DNA of 64,000 nt from positions 62,001-126,000 of the forward strand of contig CAVYJK010000032.1 in NCBI GenBank assembly GCA_963768765.1, given 5' to 3'. The DNA is from DASWLF01 sp963768765. Lineage in GTDB: Bacteria > Desulfobacterota > Desulfobaccia > Desulfobaccales > 0-14-0-80-60-11. The notes beneath the pieces are model-generated. The model saw only the letters and a program-made list of their open reading frames with translations, searched no databases and was not told where the DNA came from. Both the position numbers and the translations under genes were made by a program. Below, piece after piece: positions 8,093-16,517 of the stretch (its first letter is position 1; the number at the start of each line of letters is the position of its first letter).

Positions 8093-8773
8093 TCACCCTT
8101 GTAATAACATGCTTCGGAAAACATCACGTCCTTTCATGGTAAGACCCCAACGGCTGCCTGTGTCCATCCTAAACGATACCGCCAAACCATTTGCTTCTAG
8201 CCGGTCCAATGTTTCTGTCACCTTATTCAGAGGAACTCCGGTTTCTTTCTGGATGCCTTTGGTTGTACGTCTTGAGTACTTGCTATTGCCAAGTGACTTT
8301 ATGATTAACTTCGGTTCTTCACCGACGAGGCCGAAGGCCTCTATCTTGAAGGGGGAACTGTCCGGGCTCTCCGGTTCGGTTTCCTTTTCAATGATAGGGA
8401 TAATCTCCTGTTTGAGGCTTTCGACTTCCTTACTAGCCTCTTGAGCCTTCCCACGAGCCTCTTGAGCCTCCCGTAGTACTCGTTGAGTTAGGGTCTGGAT
8501 CATTGCCTTTGAAGCAATGGCGGCCAAAAGACAGAAACCCGCGAACACATATATATCTGCCTTTCCAGAAGAACCGCTCAATAGTCCGGATAGTAGTGAA
8601 CTTGAGATCGTGTTAAGGAAAAGTGGAACTAGAAATGAAGCAACAATCCCTATCACAACTGACCAGAACCAATCTAGCCATGTTGAATGCTCTGTCCTTG
8701 AAAGAGCAAAGTTTGCGGTGCCTCCACAAAATCCAGCGATCACCATCAAAGCGATTATATTAAAATTTGGCAT
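8093..8773 (-). CDS. Membrane protein with coiled coil and winged-helix domain
   Basis: 226 aa. Residues 5-25, 34-60 and 70-92 are hydrophobic segments (three predicted TM helices, with FCGGTANFAL and WLDWFWSVVIGIVASFLVP). Residues ~95-130 form an E/K/Q-rich coiled coil. Residues ~150-222 look like a winged-helix DNA-binding fold (TTKGIQKETGVPLNKVTETL with DRLEANGLAV and WGLTMKGRDVF). Base composition is clearly lower in GC than flanking genes, suggesting transfer. Three-TM modules of this type are reported with signalling and conflict-system domains, but assigning one here is inference. No partner gene is adjacent; glgC lies 135 bases upstream. Function unknown. Confidence 0.65.
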   Translation of the reverse strand: MPNFNIIALMVIAGFCGGTANFALSRTEHSTWLDWFWSVVIGIVASFLVPLFLNTISSSLLSGLLSGSSGKADIYVFAGFCLLAAIASKAMIQTLTQRVLREAQEARGKAQEASKEVESLKQEIIPIIEKETEPESPDSSPFKIEAFGLVGEEPKLIIKSLGNSKYSRRTTKGIQKETGVPLNKVTETLDRLEANGLAVSFRMDTGSRWGLTMKGRDVFRSMLLQG

Positions 8774-8907
8774 CTTATAGTCTCCGAGCCCTAATGTATT
8801 GTAGAAATCCTATTGATTTTCCTAACTGTCAAAAAACTTTATTTTGTCCAATTCAAGCACAAATAGGATGAAAAATCAAGGAATTGGCTGGGTCTTGGCG
8901 GGAGTCG

Positions 8908-10119
8908 CTACTCTTCCAGCCTGACGTTGTTGGGGACCACCGCCACGCCGTTTTCGGTGACGTGAAAGCGCCGGGCGTCGGCCCGGGGGTTCTTGCCGAT
9001 GGCGAATCCCGGGGGCACCCGCACCCCGTCTTCGATGATGGCCTGGCGGATCTTGGCCCCGGCCCCGATCTCCACCCCGTCCCAGAGGATGCACTCGTCC
9101 ACTTCGGCCCCGGGGCCGATCTTGACGCCGGGGGAGAGCACCGCGCGGCGCACCGTGCCCTCAATGACGCAGCCGGAAGCGATGAGGGAGTCGTCTACGC
9201 TCACCCCCGCCCCCGAAGAGATGAATTTGCTGGGCGGCAGCATTTGGGGCCGGCCCCGCATGGGCCAGTCAGGGTCGAACAACTCGAAGGTGGGCCCGGC
9301 GCCCAGCAGGTCCTGATGGGCCTTGAAGTAGGCGTCCAGGAGCCCGATGTCCCGCCAGTACCGGGGCTGCCCCGCGGCGTCCTGGAAGTTGAAGGCAAAG
9401 ACTTTTTTGCGGCCCACCATCTGGTGGATGATGTCCTTGCCGAAGTCGTGGCTGGATGCCTTCTTCTTGGCGTCCTTGATGATTTCCTCCACCAGCACCT
9501 CGGCCCGGAAGATATAGACGCCCATGGAAACCAGGGAGAAATCCGGGTTGCCCGGTAGTCCGGGAGGGTCGGCGGGCTTCTCCAGGAAGTTCTCCACCTC
9601 TTGGGCCTCGTTGATTTTGAGGATGCCGAAGGAACTGCCCTCGACGCGGGGCATCATCACCGCGGCCACGGTCATGTCGGAGTCCCGGGAGAGGTGGAAG
9701 TCCAGCATCTCCTGGTAATTCATCTTGTAGACATGGTCGCCGGAGAGAATCAGGACATGGCTGGGGCGCTCCTGCTCCAACAGGTTGAGATTCTGGTAGA
9801 TGCAGTCGGCGGTGCCACGGTACCAGCGGCTCACGTGGATCTGCTGGGGCGGGATGGAGTAAATGAACTCGTTCAGGTCCGGGTGCATGATATCCCAGGC
9901 CAGGCGCAGGTGGTGGTCCAGGGAAAAGCTGCCGTACTGGCTGAGCACGTAGATGCGCCGGATGCCGGAGTTGACGCAGTTGGACAGGGTGAAGTCGATG
10001 ATGCGGTAGATGCTGCCAAAGGTGATGACCGGCTTGGCTTTGTCCCGGGTCAGGGGGAAGAGGCGCTCGCCCTTGCCGCCGGCCATGATGATGGTGGTGA
10101 GCTTCCTCAGAACGTCCAT
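8908..10119 (-). CDS. glgC: Glucose-1-phosphate adenylyltransferase
   Basis: 403 aa. Makes ADP-glucose from ATP and glucose-1-phosphate, the committed step of bacterial glycogen synthesis. The nucleotidyltransferase signature MAGGKGERLFPLTRDKAKP is at residues 12-30, with the allosteric/substrate segment ITFGSIYRIIDFTLSNCVNS, and the C-terminal left-handed beta-helix (repeated hexapeptides such as GVSVDDSLIASGCVIEG and GVEIGAGAKI) is present. Length is normal. Its start overlaps the stop of the receiver gene (TAATG), so both are co-translated. glgA is about 12 kb away at 22,480. Confidence 0.95.
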   Translation of the reverse strand: MDVLRKLTTIIMAGGKGERLFPLTRDKAKPVITFGSIYRIIDFTLSNCVNSGIRRIYVLSQYGSFSLDHHLRLAWDIMHPDLNEFIYSIPPQQIHVSRWYRGTADCIYQNLNLLEQERPSHVLILSGDHVYKMNYQEMLDFHLSRDSDMTVAAVMMPRVEGSSFGILKINEAQEVENFLEKPADPPGLPGNPDFSLVSMGVYIFRAEVLVEEIIKDAKKKASSHDFGKDIIHQMVGRKKVFAFNFQDAAGQPRYWRDIGLLDAYFKAHQDLLGAGPTFELFDPDWPMRGRPQMLPPSKFISSGAGVSVDDSLIASGCVIEGTVRRAVLSPGVKIGPGAEVDECILWDGVEIGAGAKIRQAIIEDGVRVPPGFAIGKNPRADARRFHVTENGVAVVPNNVRLEE

Positions 10120-10472
10120 TATTTTGCCAGCAGTTCTTTGACCTTATTCTTGAGTTCCGTGAGGTCCGAGGATTTCACCACGTAGGCGTCCGCCGCCCAG
10201 CTCATGAAGCTCTCTTGATACTGGGTGTAGGCGGTGTTCAGGATGACCGGCAGGCCCTCTTTCAGCCCCAGGATGCGGGGCAGGGCCTCCAGGCCGTCCA
10301 TGCCGGGCATGCGGATGTCCAGGATGACCAGGTCCAGGGTCTCCTCCTGCACCATCTTCAGGGCGTCCCGGGCGTTGATGGCAGTCAGGACGTGATAGCC
10401 TTCGTCGGCGAGTTCTTCTTGCAGGAGGCTGCGGATGGCCTCATCGTCATCCACCACCAGGATATTCTTCAT
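10119..10472 (-). CDS. Single-domain response regulator (receiver only)
   Basis: 117 aa, just a CheY-like receiver. Acidic pocket D8-D9-D10, phospho-acceptor Asp52 in LVILDIRMPG, Thr in ILNTAYTQ and Lys in VVKSSD are all present. No output domain. Stop overlaps the start of glgC, so it is probably translated together with it. A regulatory role in carbon storage is suggested only by this coupling. The upstream minus-strand sequence is AT-rich (10,480-10,510) and may hold the promoter. Confidence 0.9.
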   Translation of the reverse strand: MKNILVVDDDEAIRSLLQEELADEGYHVLTAINARDALKMVQEETLDLVILDIRMPGMDGLEALPRILGLKEGLPVILNTAYTQYQESFMSWAADAYVVKSSDLTELKNKVKELLAK

Positions 10473-10569
10473 TAACGATTCTCCAAAATAATAATGCTTA
10501 TTATATAAGCCCTTTACCCAGGCAGGGCAACCTCCGAGTTTAAAAAACCGGGCAAAAAGGCCTCTAGTC

Positions 10570-11199
10570 CTAAATTCCCGGCAGCGGCTGCCAACGGTCT
10601 CCCAGAAAGAGGGGCAGTTCCGCGGCGCAGATGGGCCCCGGGATAATCTCCCAGCCGGTGTAATGGGCCAGTTCCTGCCGGAGGGGCGCCAGGACCCCGG
10701 GGATGATGAGGCGGCGGCGGTTCACCTTGCCGGCCAGGTTTTGGGCCGTGATGCCCTGGTCCAGGCGCTGGGGGGTGAAGCTGCGGTAGATCATGGACAT
10801 GTCCACCGTGTCCCCCCGGCAATCCACCAGCAGCAGGTAAAAAGGGCTGGCGGTGAGGGCCAGGAGGCCGGTGAGCACCGTCAGGGTGAATTCGCTGTTG
10901 CCGGTGACCAGCACCGGGGAGTCGGCGCCGGGCTCGTTGATCTCGAAGAGGTCCGGGGGCACCGGCCGGGGCAGTTCCAGGGACTGCACCGGGGGGAGAA
11001 TTTCCTGGGCCCGCAAGGCCAGCGACAGGGCGTAGCGTTTGGTTGGGCTCAGGTTGAGGCAAGCCTCCGGGCGGATTCTCCCTTGCCTGAGGCCGGCGAT
11101 GAACTCCCGGCAATGGGCGGCTCCCCCACCCCGGCACTCCACCGGGGTCAGATAGGGGGCCAGCTCGATCTTGTCGATGTAGAGGTCGGCCGTGAGCAT
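10570..11199 (-). CDS. Corrinoid/Fe-S protein (AcsC/CdhE)-like C-terminal domain protein
   Basis: 209 aa. The C-terminal ~110 residues resemble the corrinoid-binding domain of the CFeSP large subunit of the Wood-Ljungdahl pathway: VLVTGNSEFTLTVLTGLLAL, FYLLLVDCRGDTVDMS, RRRLIIPGVLAPLRQEL and TGWEIIPGP. The N-terminal part has CRGGGAAHCREFIAGLRQG, reminiscent of the Fe-S segment CGxCGxxxCxxFA but with only two cysteines, so a 4Fe-4S cluster is doubtful. It is far shorter than AcsC (about 450 aa) and lacks the TIM barrel. No acs/cdh genes are nearby. Possibly an accessory or reduced paralogue acting on a corrinoid; role unproven. Confidence 0.6.
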   Translation of the reverse strand: MLTADLYIDKIELAPYLTPVECRGGGAAHCREFIAGLRQGRIRPEACLNLSPTKRYALSLALRAQEILPPVQSLELPRPVPPDLFEINEPGADSPVLVTGNSEFTLTVLTGLLALTASPFYLLLVDCRGDTVDMSMIYRSFTPQRLDQGITAQNLAGKVNRRRLIIPGVLAPLRQELAHYTGWEIIPGPICAAELPLFLGDRWQPLPGI

Positions 11200-11585
11200 G
11201 GCTCTTTCAACCTAACAGGATTGGCCGCCCAGGTCAATGTTCAAGAGCTTGCCGCTCCTGAGTGATCTGAAAGTGCGGGGCTTTTGCTTGACAGCCTGGG
11301 AGCAAGCCCCGCTCCGGAGCGACTGCTTGAGTAATCAGGTGGCTTGCTTCCATCTGGTTTTCAAGAGATAATTTAACTAGTGTAGTGTTTCGTAATTAAC
11401 TATGCATAATATCTGGCTAGAAAGTATGGCTTGGGAAGCTTAAGTCCCCCTTTGGAAAAGGGGGATTTAGGGGGATTTCAACTGGTTGTCAAGAAATCCC
11501 GACCCCCCTTTAGAAAAGGGGGGTAAAAATCAGCCCCTCGACGTCACGTTATTTATGAAACACCGACTGCTTGAAGGAGAGACGG
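11200..11585. repeat. Intergenic region with CCCCCTTTxxAAAAGGGGG repeat pair
   Basis: No gene. 11,440-11,527 carries two inverted copies of the family TCCCCCTTTGGAAAAGGGGGATTTAGGGGGA also at 7,688-7,772 and 58,729-58,817. The AT-rich stretch at 11,370-11,420 (TAATTTAACTAGTG, ATGCATAATAT) could contain a promoter for the thioredoxin-like gene; not assigned. Confidence 0.5.
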
Positions 11586-11975
11586 GTGAACATATCTTTC
11601 CGCCATTTTTCAGGATGGATCGGCATAATCTTAGCCTCCCTGCTGTGGCTGCAAGCCGCCGCGGCCTGGGGCCAGGCGCCGCCGGCGGCCAAGGCCCGGC
11701 CGGCGCTCTATGATTTCGGCATGGGGATGTGTTTTTCCTGCAAGCAGATGGAAAAGATCCTGGAGGCCGTCAAAAGCAAGTACGGCCACCAGGTGGAAGT
11801 GCGCCTGCTCAATGTGGACCAGGAGAAAGACCTGTTTAAGCAGTACAAGATCATCGCGGTGCCCACCCAGGTCTTTCTGGACGCCCAGGGCAAGGAAGTG
11901 GACCGCCACCTGGGGCTCTTTCCCGAAGCCGAGCTGGTCAAGAAGCTCAAGGAGCTCAAGTTCATCCAGGACTAA
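11586..11975 (+). CDS. Exported thioredoxin-like protein
   Basis: 129 aa from GTG at 11,586, selected because AAGGAG lies seven bases upstream; a TTG at 11,571 is in frame but would lengthen the signal. Residues 1-35 form a signal peptide (IGIILASLLWLQAAAAWGQA). The mature part has a thioredoxin fold with active site GMCFSCKQM (CxxC), the cis-Pro region IIAVPTQVFLDAQGKEV, and a final helix. CFSC replaces the usual CGPC. Probably a periplasmic thiol-disulfide protein; partner unknown. It stands alone, 390 bases before hisC. Confidence 0.85.
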   Translation: MNISFRHFSGWIGIILASLLWLQAAAAWGQAPPAAKARPALYDFGMGMCFSCKQMEKILEAVKSKYGHQVEVRLLNVDQEKDLFKQYKIIAVPTQVFLDAQGKEVDRHLGLFPEAELVKKLKELKFIQD

Positions 11976-12369
11976 TGTCCCGGGCGCCTTTGCCGGGGGC
12001 TCTCCGCCCGGGGATGGCCGGGGACTGAATCCGAAGGAAATTATCCGGAAGCCGGAGCAATCGGGAGGGCAGATTTCCCGGTGCCACGGAAATCACTTGA
12101 TTTTTTTAACAACTTGGGGTAAATAGGATACTGATAAAATTCAGCCCAGGCGCGGCCGGGCGACAAAGGAGTTTGCTCCAAGGATAACCGGTTAAAATTA
12201 AAGAGGAAGAGGGTAAAGGAGGCAGTCCCCGCCCCAGGCCGGTTGCGCCAGGGAAGAATGGTTTGGGACTGAGTTTTCGTCAACTTCGCCGGCACATCAT
12301 CAACTCACCCCGCAGTTGCCTTTACCTAACGCCTCCCAGGTCCCGGAAGTCCTTGGTTTTAAATCACTT
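11976..12369. other. Intergenic region upstream of hisC, no gene seen
   Basis: Possible promoter around 12,097-12,140 (TTGATTTTTTTAAC... and GATAAAAT), but spacing is not canonical. No RNA element or repeat copy recognised. The open frame upstream of hisC (from 12,316) is not family-like. Confidence 0.35.
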
Positions 12370-13485
12370 ATGGCAGCTGGCGTCCCATTTACTTCACTTA
12401 TCCAGCCTCACCTCACTCAACTTACGCCCTATCAGGCCGGCAAACCCCTGGAAGAATTAGAACGGGAACTGGGACTCACCGACGCCATCAAATTGGCGTC
12501 CAATGAAAACCCCTTGGGGCCTTGTCCCAAGGCCCTGGCGGCCATTCGCGACAATCTCGGCAGCCTGCATCGTTATCCCGACAGCCACGCTTATTACCTC
12601 AAAGAAGACCTGTCCCGCTACCTGGGGATTTCGCCCCAGCAACTGATCCTGGGAAACGGCTCCGACGAGGTCCTGGACCTGCTGGTCCGGGCCCTGGTCC
12701 CTCCGGGGGGCGAAGTGCTGAGCACCACCCACACCTTTTTGATGTACGGCCTCCTGACTCAGGCCGTGGGTGGTGTCTTTCGGCCGGTGCCCTTGAAAGA
12801 GATGCGGGTGGACCTCACTGCCGTGGCGCGGGCGGTCACTCCTCAAACCCGACTCATTCTGTTGAATAACCCCAATAATCCCACCGGCACCGTTTTTTGG
12901 CGGGAGGAGTTCGAAGCCTTTCTCACGGCCCTGCCCCCCACGGCGACTGTGGTCCTGGACGAAGCCTACCTCGACTTTGCCGATGATTTTCGGGTGCCGC
13001 ACTCCCTGGACTACCTGGCGGAGGACCGCGCCCTGGTGGGGCTGCGCACCTTTTCCAAGGCCTATGGCCTGGCCGGACTGCGCATCGGGTACGGCTTTGG
13101 CCCCAGCGAACTGATGGATTACCTGAACCGCCTTCGCATGCCGTTCAACGTCAACCGGCTGGCCCAGGTGGCGGCCCGGGCGGCGCTGACGGATGGAGAA
13201 TTTCTGGCCCGAACCCGGGAAGTGGTGCTCACCGGCAAGGAGGAGATCTGCCGGGAGCTGAAGCGCCTGGGCCTGGAGTTTGTCCCCACCCAGGCCAACT
13301 TCGTGCTCATCCGGATGCCGCGGTTAGGAATGGAGGTGTACCAGGACATGCTGAAGGAAGGGGTCATCATCAGGGCCATGGACGCTTACGGGCTGCCAGA
13401 CTACATCCGGGTCAACATGGGATTGCCGAAAGAGAACCGGCGTTTCCTCAAGGCACTGGAAAAGGTACTGGGGTTGAACAACTGA
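12370..13485 (+). CDS. hisC: Histidinol-phosphate aminotransferase
   Basis: 371 aa. PLP-dependent aminotransferase acting on histidinol phosphate/imidazole acetol phosphate in histidine synthesis; related enzymes also handle aromatic amino acids. Motifs: IKLASNENPLGPCPKALAAI, RYPDSHAYYLKEDL, NNPNNPTGTVF, VVLDEAYLDFA and the PLP lysine in TFSKAYGLAGLRIGYG. ATG 12,370 chosen because LASNEN then falls at the usual distance from the start. Head of the hisC-cmk-rpsA-sppA run; the stop TGA abuts the GTG of cmk. Confidence 0.9.
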   Translation: MAAGVPFTSLIQPHLTQLTPYQAGKPLEELERELGLTDAIKLASNENPLGPCPKALAAIRDNLGSLHRYPDSHAYYLKEDLSRYLGISPQQLILGNGSDEVLDLLVRALVPPGGEVLSTTHTFLMYGLLTQAVGGVFRPVPLKEMRVDLTAVARAVTPQTRLILLNNPNNPTGTVFWREEFEAFLTALPPTATVVLDEAYLDFADDFRVPHSLDYLAEDRALVGLRTFSKAYGLAGLRIGYGFGPSELMDYLNRLRMPFNVNRLAQVAARAALTDGEFLARTREVVLTGKEEICRELKRLGLEFVPTQANFVLIRMPRLGMEVYQDMLKEGVIIRAMDAYGLPDYIRVNMGLPKENRRFLKALEKVLGLNN

Positions 13486-14193
13486 GTGGGGCCCAAACGG
13501 ATCATTACCATCGATGGTCCGGCCGGGGCCGGCAAAAGCACGGTGGGCCGACGCCTGGCCCAATCCCTGGGCTACCTCTACCTGGACAGCGGCGCCCTGT
13601 ACCGGGCCGTTGCCTTAGCAGCGCGCCAGTCGGGCCTGGACCTGGATAACGCCGGGGCTTTGCAAGATTTCCTGGCCGGGTTTCACCCGGAGGTGAGCGC
13701 TGACGCCCGGGGCTTTCACCTGCTCATCGACGGCCGGGAAGTCACCGACGACCTCCGGTCGGCCCAGGTGAGCCGGGACGCCTCCCAGGTGGCGGTCCTG
13801 CCCGTGGTGCGCCAGTGGGTGAAGGAGCATCTGCGCTACCTGGCCAGAGACGGCGGGGTGGTGGCCGAAGGCCGGGACCAGGGAACCGCAGTCTTTCCCG
13901 AGGCGGACTTTAAGTTCTATCTGGACGCGGCCCTGGCCACCCGGGCGGCCCGGCGGCGACTGGACTTACTGCGGGACGGCGACCCGCCGCCCCTGGAAAC
14001 TATTATGGCCGACCTCGCCAGCCGGGACCGGCGGGACGAGACCCGGAGTGAGGCGCCCTTGCGGGTGCCCGAGGACGCCATCGTCATCGACACCACCGAC
14101 TTGAACATCGAGGAAGTAGTTGGGCATTGCCTGGCCAGGATCAGCGGCCAGCTGGACATAAACCAAGTAAACTTGTTTGAGGGGGTCAACCGT
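13486..14193 (+). CDS. cmk: Cytidylate (CMP) kinase
   Basis: About 230 aa. Phosphorylates CMP/dCMP. P-loop TIDGPAGAGKSTVGRRLAQ at residues 7-25, YLDSGALYRAVAL, VVAEGRDQGTAVFPEADFKF, and LASRDRRDETRSEAPLRVPE are all family hallmarks. GTG start directly follows hisC. Oddity: the frame has no stop before the next gene and reads in frame into the ATG of rpsA at 14,194. One frame over, a TGA at 14,177-14,179 is followed by GGGGG and then the rpsA ATG, which would be the usual arrangement, so a single-base error near 14,160 is likely. The end given here is therefore approximate. Confidence 0.9.
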
Positions 14194-16431
14194 ATGAAAA
14201 AAACTGAACTCACCAACCACACCGAGCCGGAGGATTTAGAGGAAACCCGGCAGCAAACCGAAGAGGTCGCGGCATCGGCGCCGGAACCGGCAGCGGAGGC
14301 GGAAACCCCAGGGGAAGCCCAGGTAGAAGCTCAGTTGGAAGCCCAAGCCGAGGCGGAAGCCACTGAGGAAGCCACTGAGGAAGCCCAGGCGGAGGCCATT
14401 GAGGAAGCCCTGAGGAAGCCCAGGCGGAAGCCCAAGCCGAGGCGGAAGCCCAGGTAGAGCGGAAGCCCAGGAGGAAGCCCTTGAGGAAGCCCAGGTGGAA
14501 GCGGAGGCCGAGGGGAAGCCCAGGTGGAAACCCAGGAGGTGGAAGCCCAGGTGGAGGCCCCTGAGGAAGCCCAGGCGGAGGCGGAAGCCCAGGCGGAGGC
14601 CCAGGAGGGGAAGCCCAGGTGGAAGCCCAGGAGGCGGAAGCCCCAAGTGGAAGCCCCTGAGGAAGCCCAGGCGGAAGCGGAAGCCCAGGCAGAAGCCCAG
14701 GTGGAAGCCCAAGCCGAGGCGGAAGCCCAGGCGGAAGCCGCCCCCGAGATGTCGGATATGGAGACGATGACCGAACTCTACGAAGAGAGCTTGCGAAGGG
14801 TGCAGGAAGGGGAAGTGGTGAAAGGCCGCATCGTGTCCATCACCAAAGACTTCGTCATGGTGGACATCGGCTACAAATCCGAAGGCCAGATCCCCATCCA
14901 CGAATTCACCACCCCGGAGGGAGAAATCACCGCCAAGGTGGGCGAAGAGGTGGAAGCCCTGATGGAGTCCCGAGAGGACGAAGAAGGGGCGCTCCTGCTT
15001 TCCAAAAACAAGGCCTCGAAAATCAAGGTGTGGGAAGAGGTCAGTTACGCCTACCACCACGACGGCGATGTGGTGGGCACCGTCGTGGCCAAGGTCAAAG
15101 GCGGCCTCTCCGTGGACCTGGGAGGCATCATCGCCTTCCTGCCCGGCTCCCAGGTGGACCTGAGCCCCATGCGTCATACCGACCACCTCATCGGCCAGAA
15201 ATATAACTTCAAGGTCTTGAAATTCAACCGGAAACGGCGCAACGTAGTGCTGTCCCGCCGGGCCCTGCTGGAGAGAGCCAAGGGCGAAGCCAAGGCCACC
15301 CTGCTGGCTACCCTGGAAGAAGAGAAGGTGCTGGAGGGGGTGGTGAAAAACATCACCGACTACGGCGTCTTCGTGGACCTGGGGGGCCTGGACGGCCTGC
15401 TGCACATCACCGATCTCTCCTACGGCCGGGTGCGCCATCCCGCCGATCTCTTCAAAGTGGGAGACCCCATCACCATAAAGGTGCTGAGTTTCGACCGGGA
15501 AAAGGAGCGCATCTCTCTGGGCCTGAAGCAGCTCACCCCGGACCCCTGGACCCTGGTGGAGGAAAAATTTCCCGTCGGCTCCCGGGTGACCGGCCGGGTG
15601 GTGAGCCTCACCGATTACGGCTCCTTCGTGGAGCTGGAGCCGGGCGTGGAAGGCCTCATTCACATCTCCGAGATGTCCTGGACCCGGAAGATTCGCCACC
15701 CCTCCCAGGTGCTGACCGTGGGCGACGTGGTGGAGTGCACCGTCCTGGAACTGGAGCCCCAGCGCAAGCGCATCTCTTTGAGCCTGAAGCAGGTGGAGCC
15801 CAACCCCTGGGAAGTCATCGGCGAGAAATACCCGGTGGGCTCCGTCATTGAAGGCAAGATCAAGAACATCACCGACTTCGGCATCTTTATCGGCATCGAT
15901 GAAGGCATCGACGGGCTGGTGCACATCTCCGACATCTCCTGGACCAAGCGCTTCAAGCACCCCTCTGAACTCTACAAGAAGGGCCAGGTGGTGCAGGCCA
16001 AGGTGCTGTACATTGACAAGGACAACGAGCGCTTCTCTCTGAGCATCAAGGACCTCTCCCCCAACCCGTGGCAGACCATCGACCAGCGTTTTCCGGTGGG
16101 GTCCACGGTTTCCGGGCCCATCACCAACATCACCGACTTCGGCCTCTTTGTGGAGGTGGAGGAAGGCATCGAGGGGCTCATCCACATCTCCGAGCTGGGC
16201 CGGGATAAATCGAAGATGGCCGGCCTCAAGGTGGGGGACTCCATCCGGGCCAAGGTGATCCACAGCTCCCCCCAGGAACGGCGCATCGGGCTCTCCATCC
16301 GCAAGCTGGAGACCGACGAGGAGCAGTCCCATTACCGGGATTACATGCACTCCCGGACGGAAGCCACCACCAACATCGGCGAACTGATCCGGGAGACCCT
16401 GGAAGAGAAGCAGGGCAAAAACAACGGTTAA
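14194..16431 (+). CDS. rpsA: 30S ribosomal protein S1 with long Ala/Glu/Gln-rich N-terminal repeat (frameshifted)
   Basis: From ATG 14,194 (SD GAGGGGG upstream) to TAA 16,431. Residues after the acidic leader contain six S1/OB repeats: EGEVVKGRIVSI, VVGTVVAKVKGG, VLEGVVKNITDYGVFVDLGG, VTGRVVSLTDYGSFV, IEGKIKNITDFGIFIGID and VSGPITNITDFGLFVEVE. The stretch 14,270-14,740 encodes a low-complexity (A-E-A-Q-x-E)n region in which several one-base shifts turn EAQAEA into KPRRKP or SPGG and create a TAG at 14,455. From 14,749 (MSDMETMTELYEES) the S1 body is open. S1 unfolds mRNA at the ribosome and is essential in most Gram-negatives, so the shifts are probably assembly errors in a repetitive tract. 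Confidence 0.85.
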
Positions 16432-16517
16432 CGCAAGCCGGCCGGCGAAGAGGCGTTTACCTGCCGCCTCTTCCCCCTTTCTTCTTGACGCCAGATTGGA
16501 GAAATCACGGCTGACCT

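Noticed and set aside
11288..11294. TTGACA as a -35 box before the thioredoxin-like gene
   Set aside because: It is almost 300 bases upstream, with no -10 hexamer at proper distance.
14236..16350. 704-codon open frame on the minus strand opposite rpsA
   Set aside because: It is the antisense of the S1 repeats and the Ala/Glu tract; the high-GC codon pattern keeps the opposite strand open. Composition (His/Gly/Leu-rich) is not protein-like.
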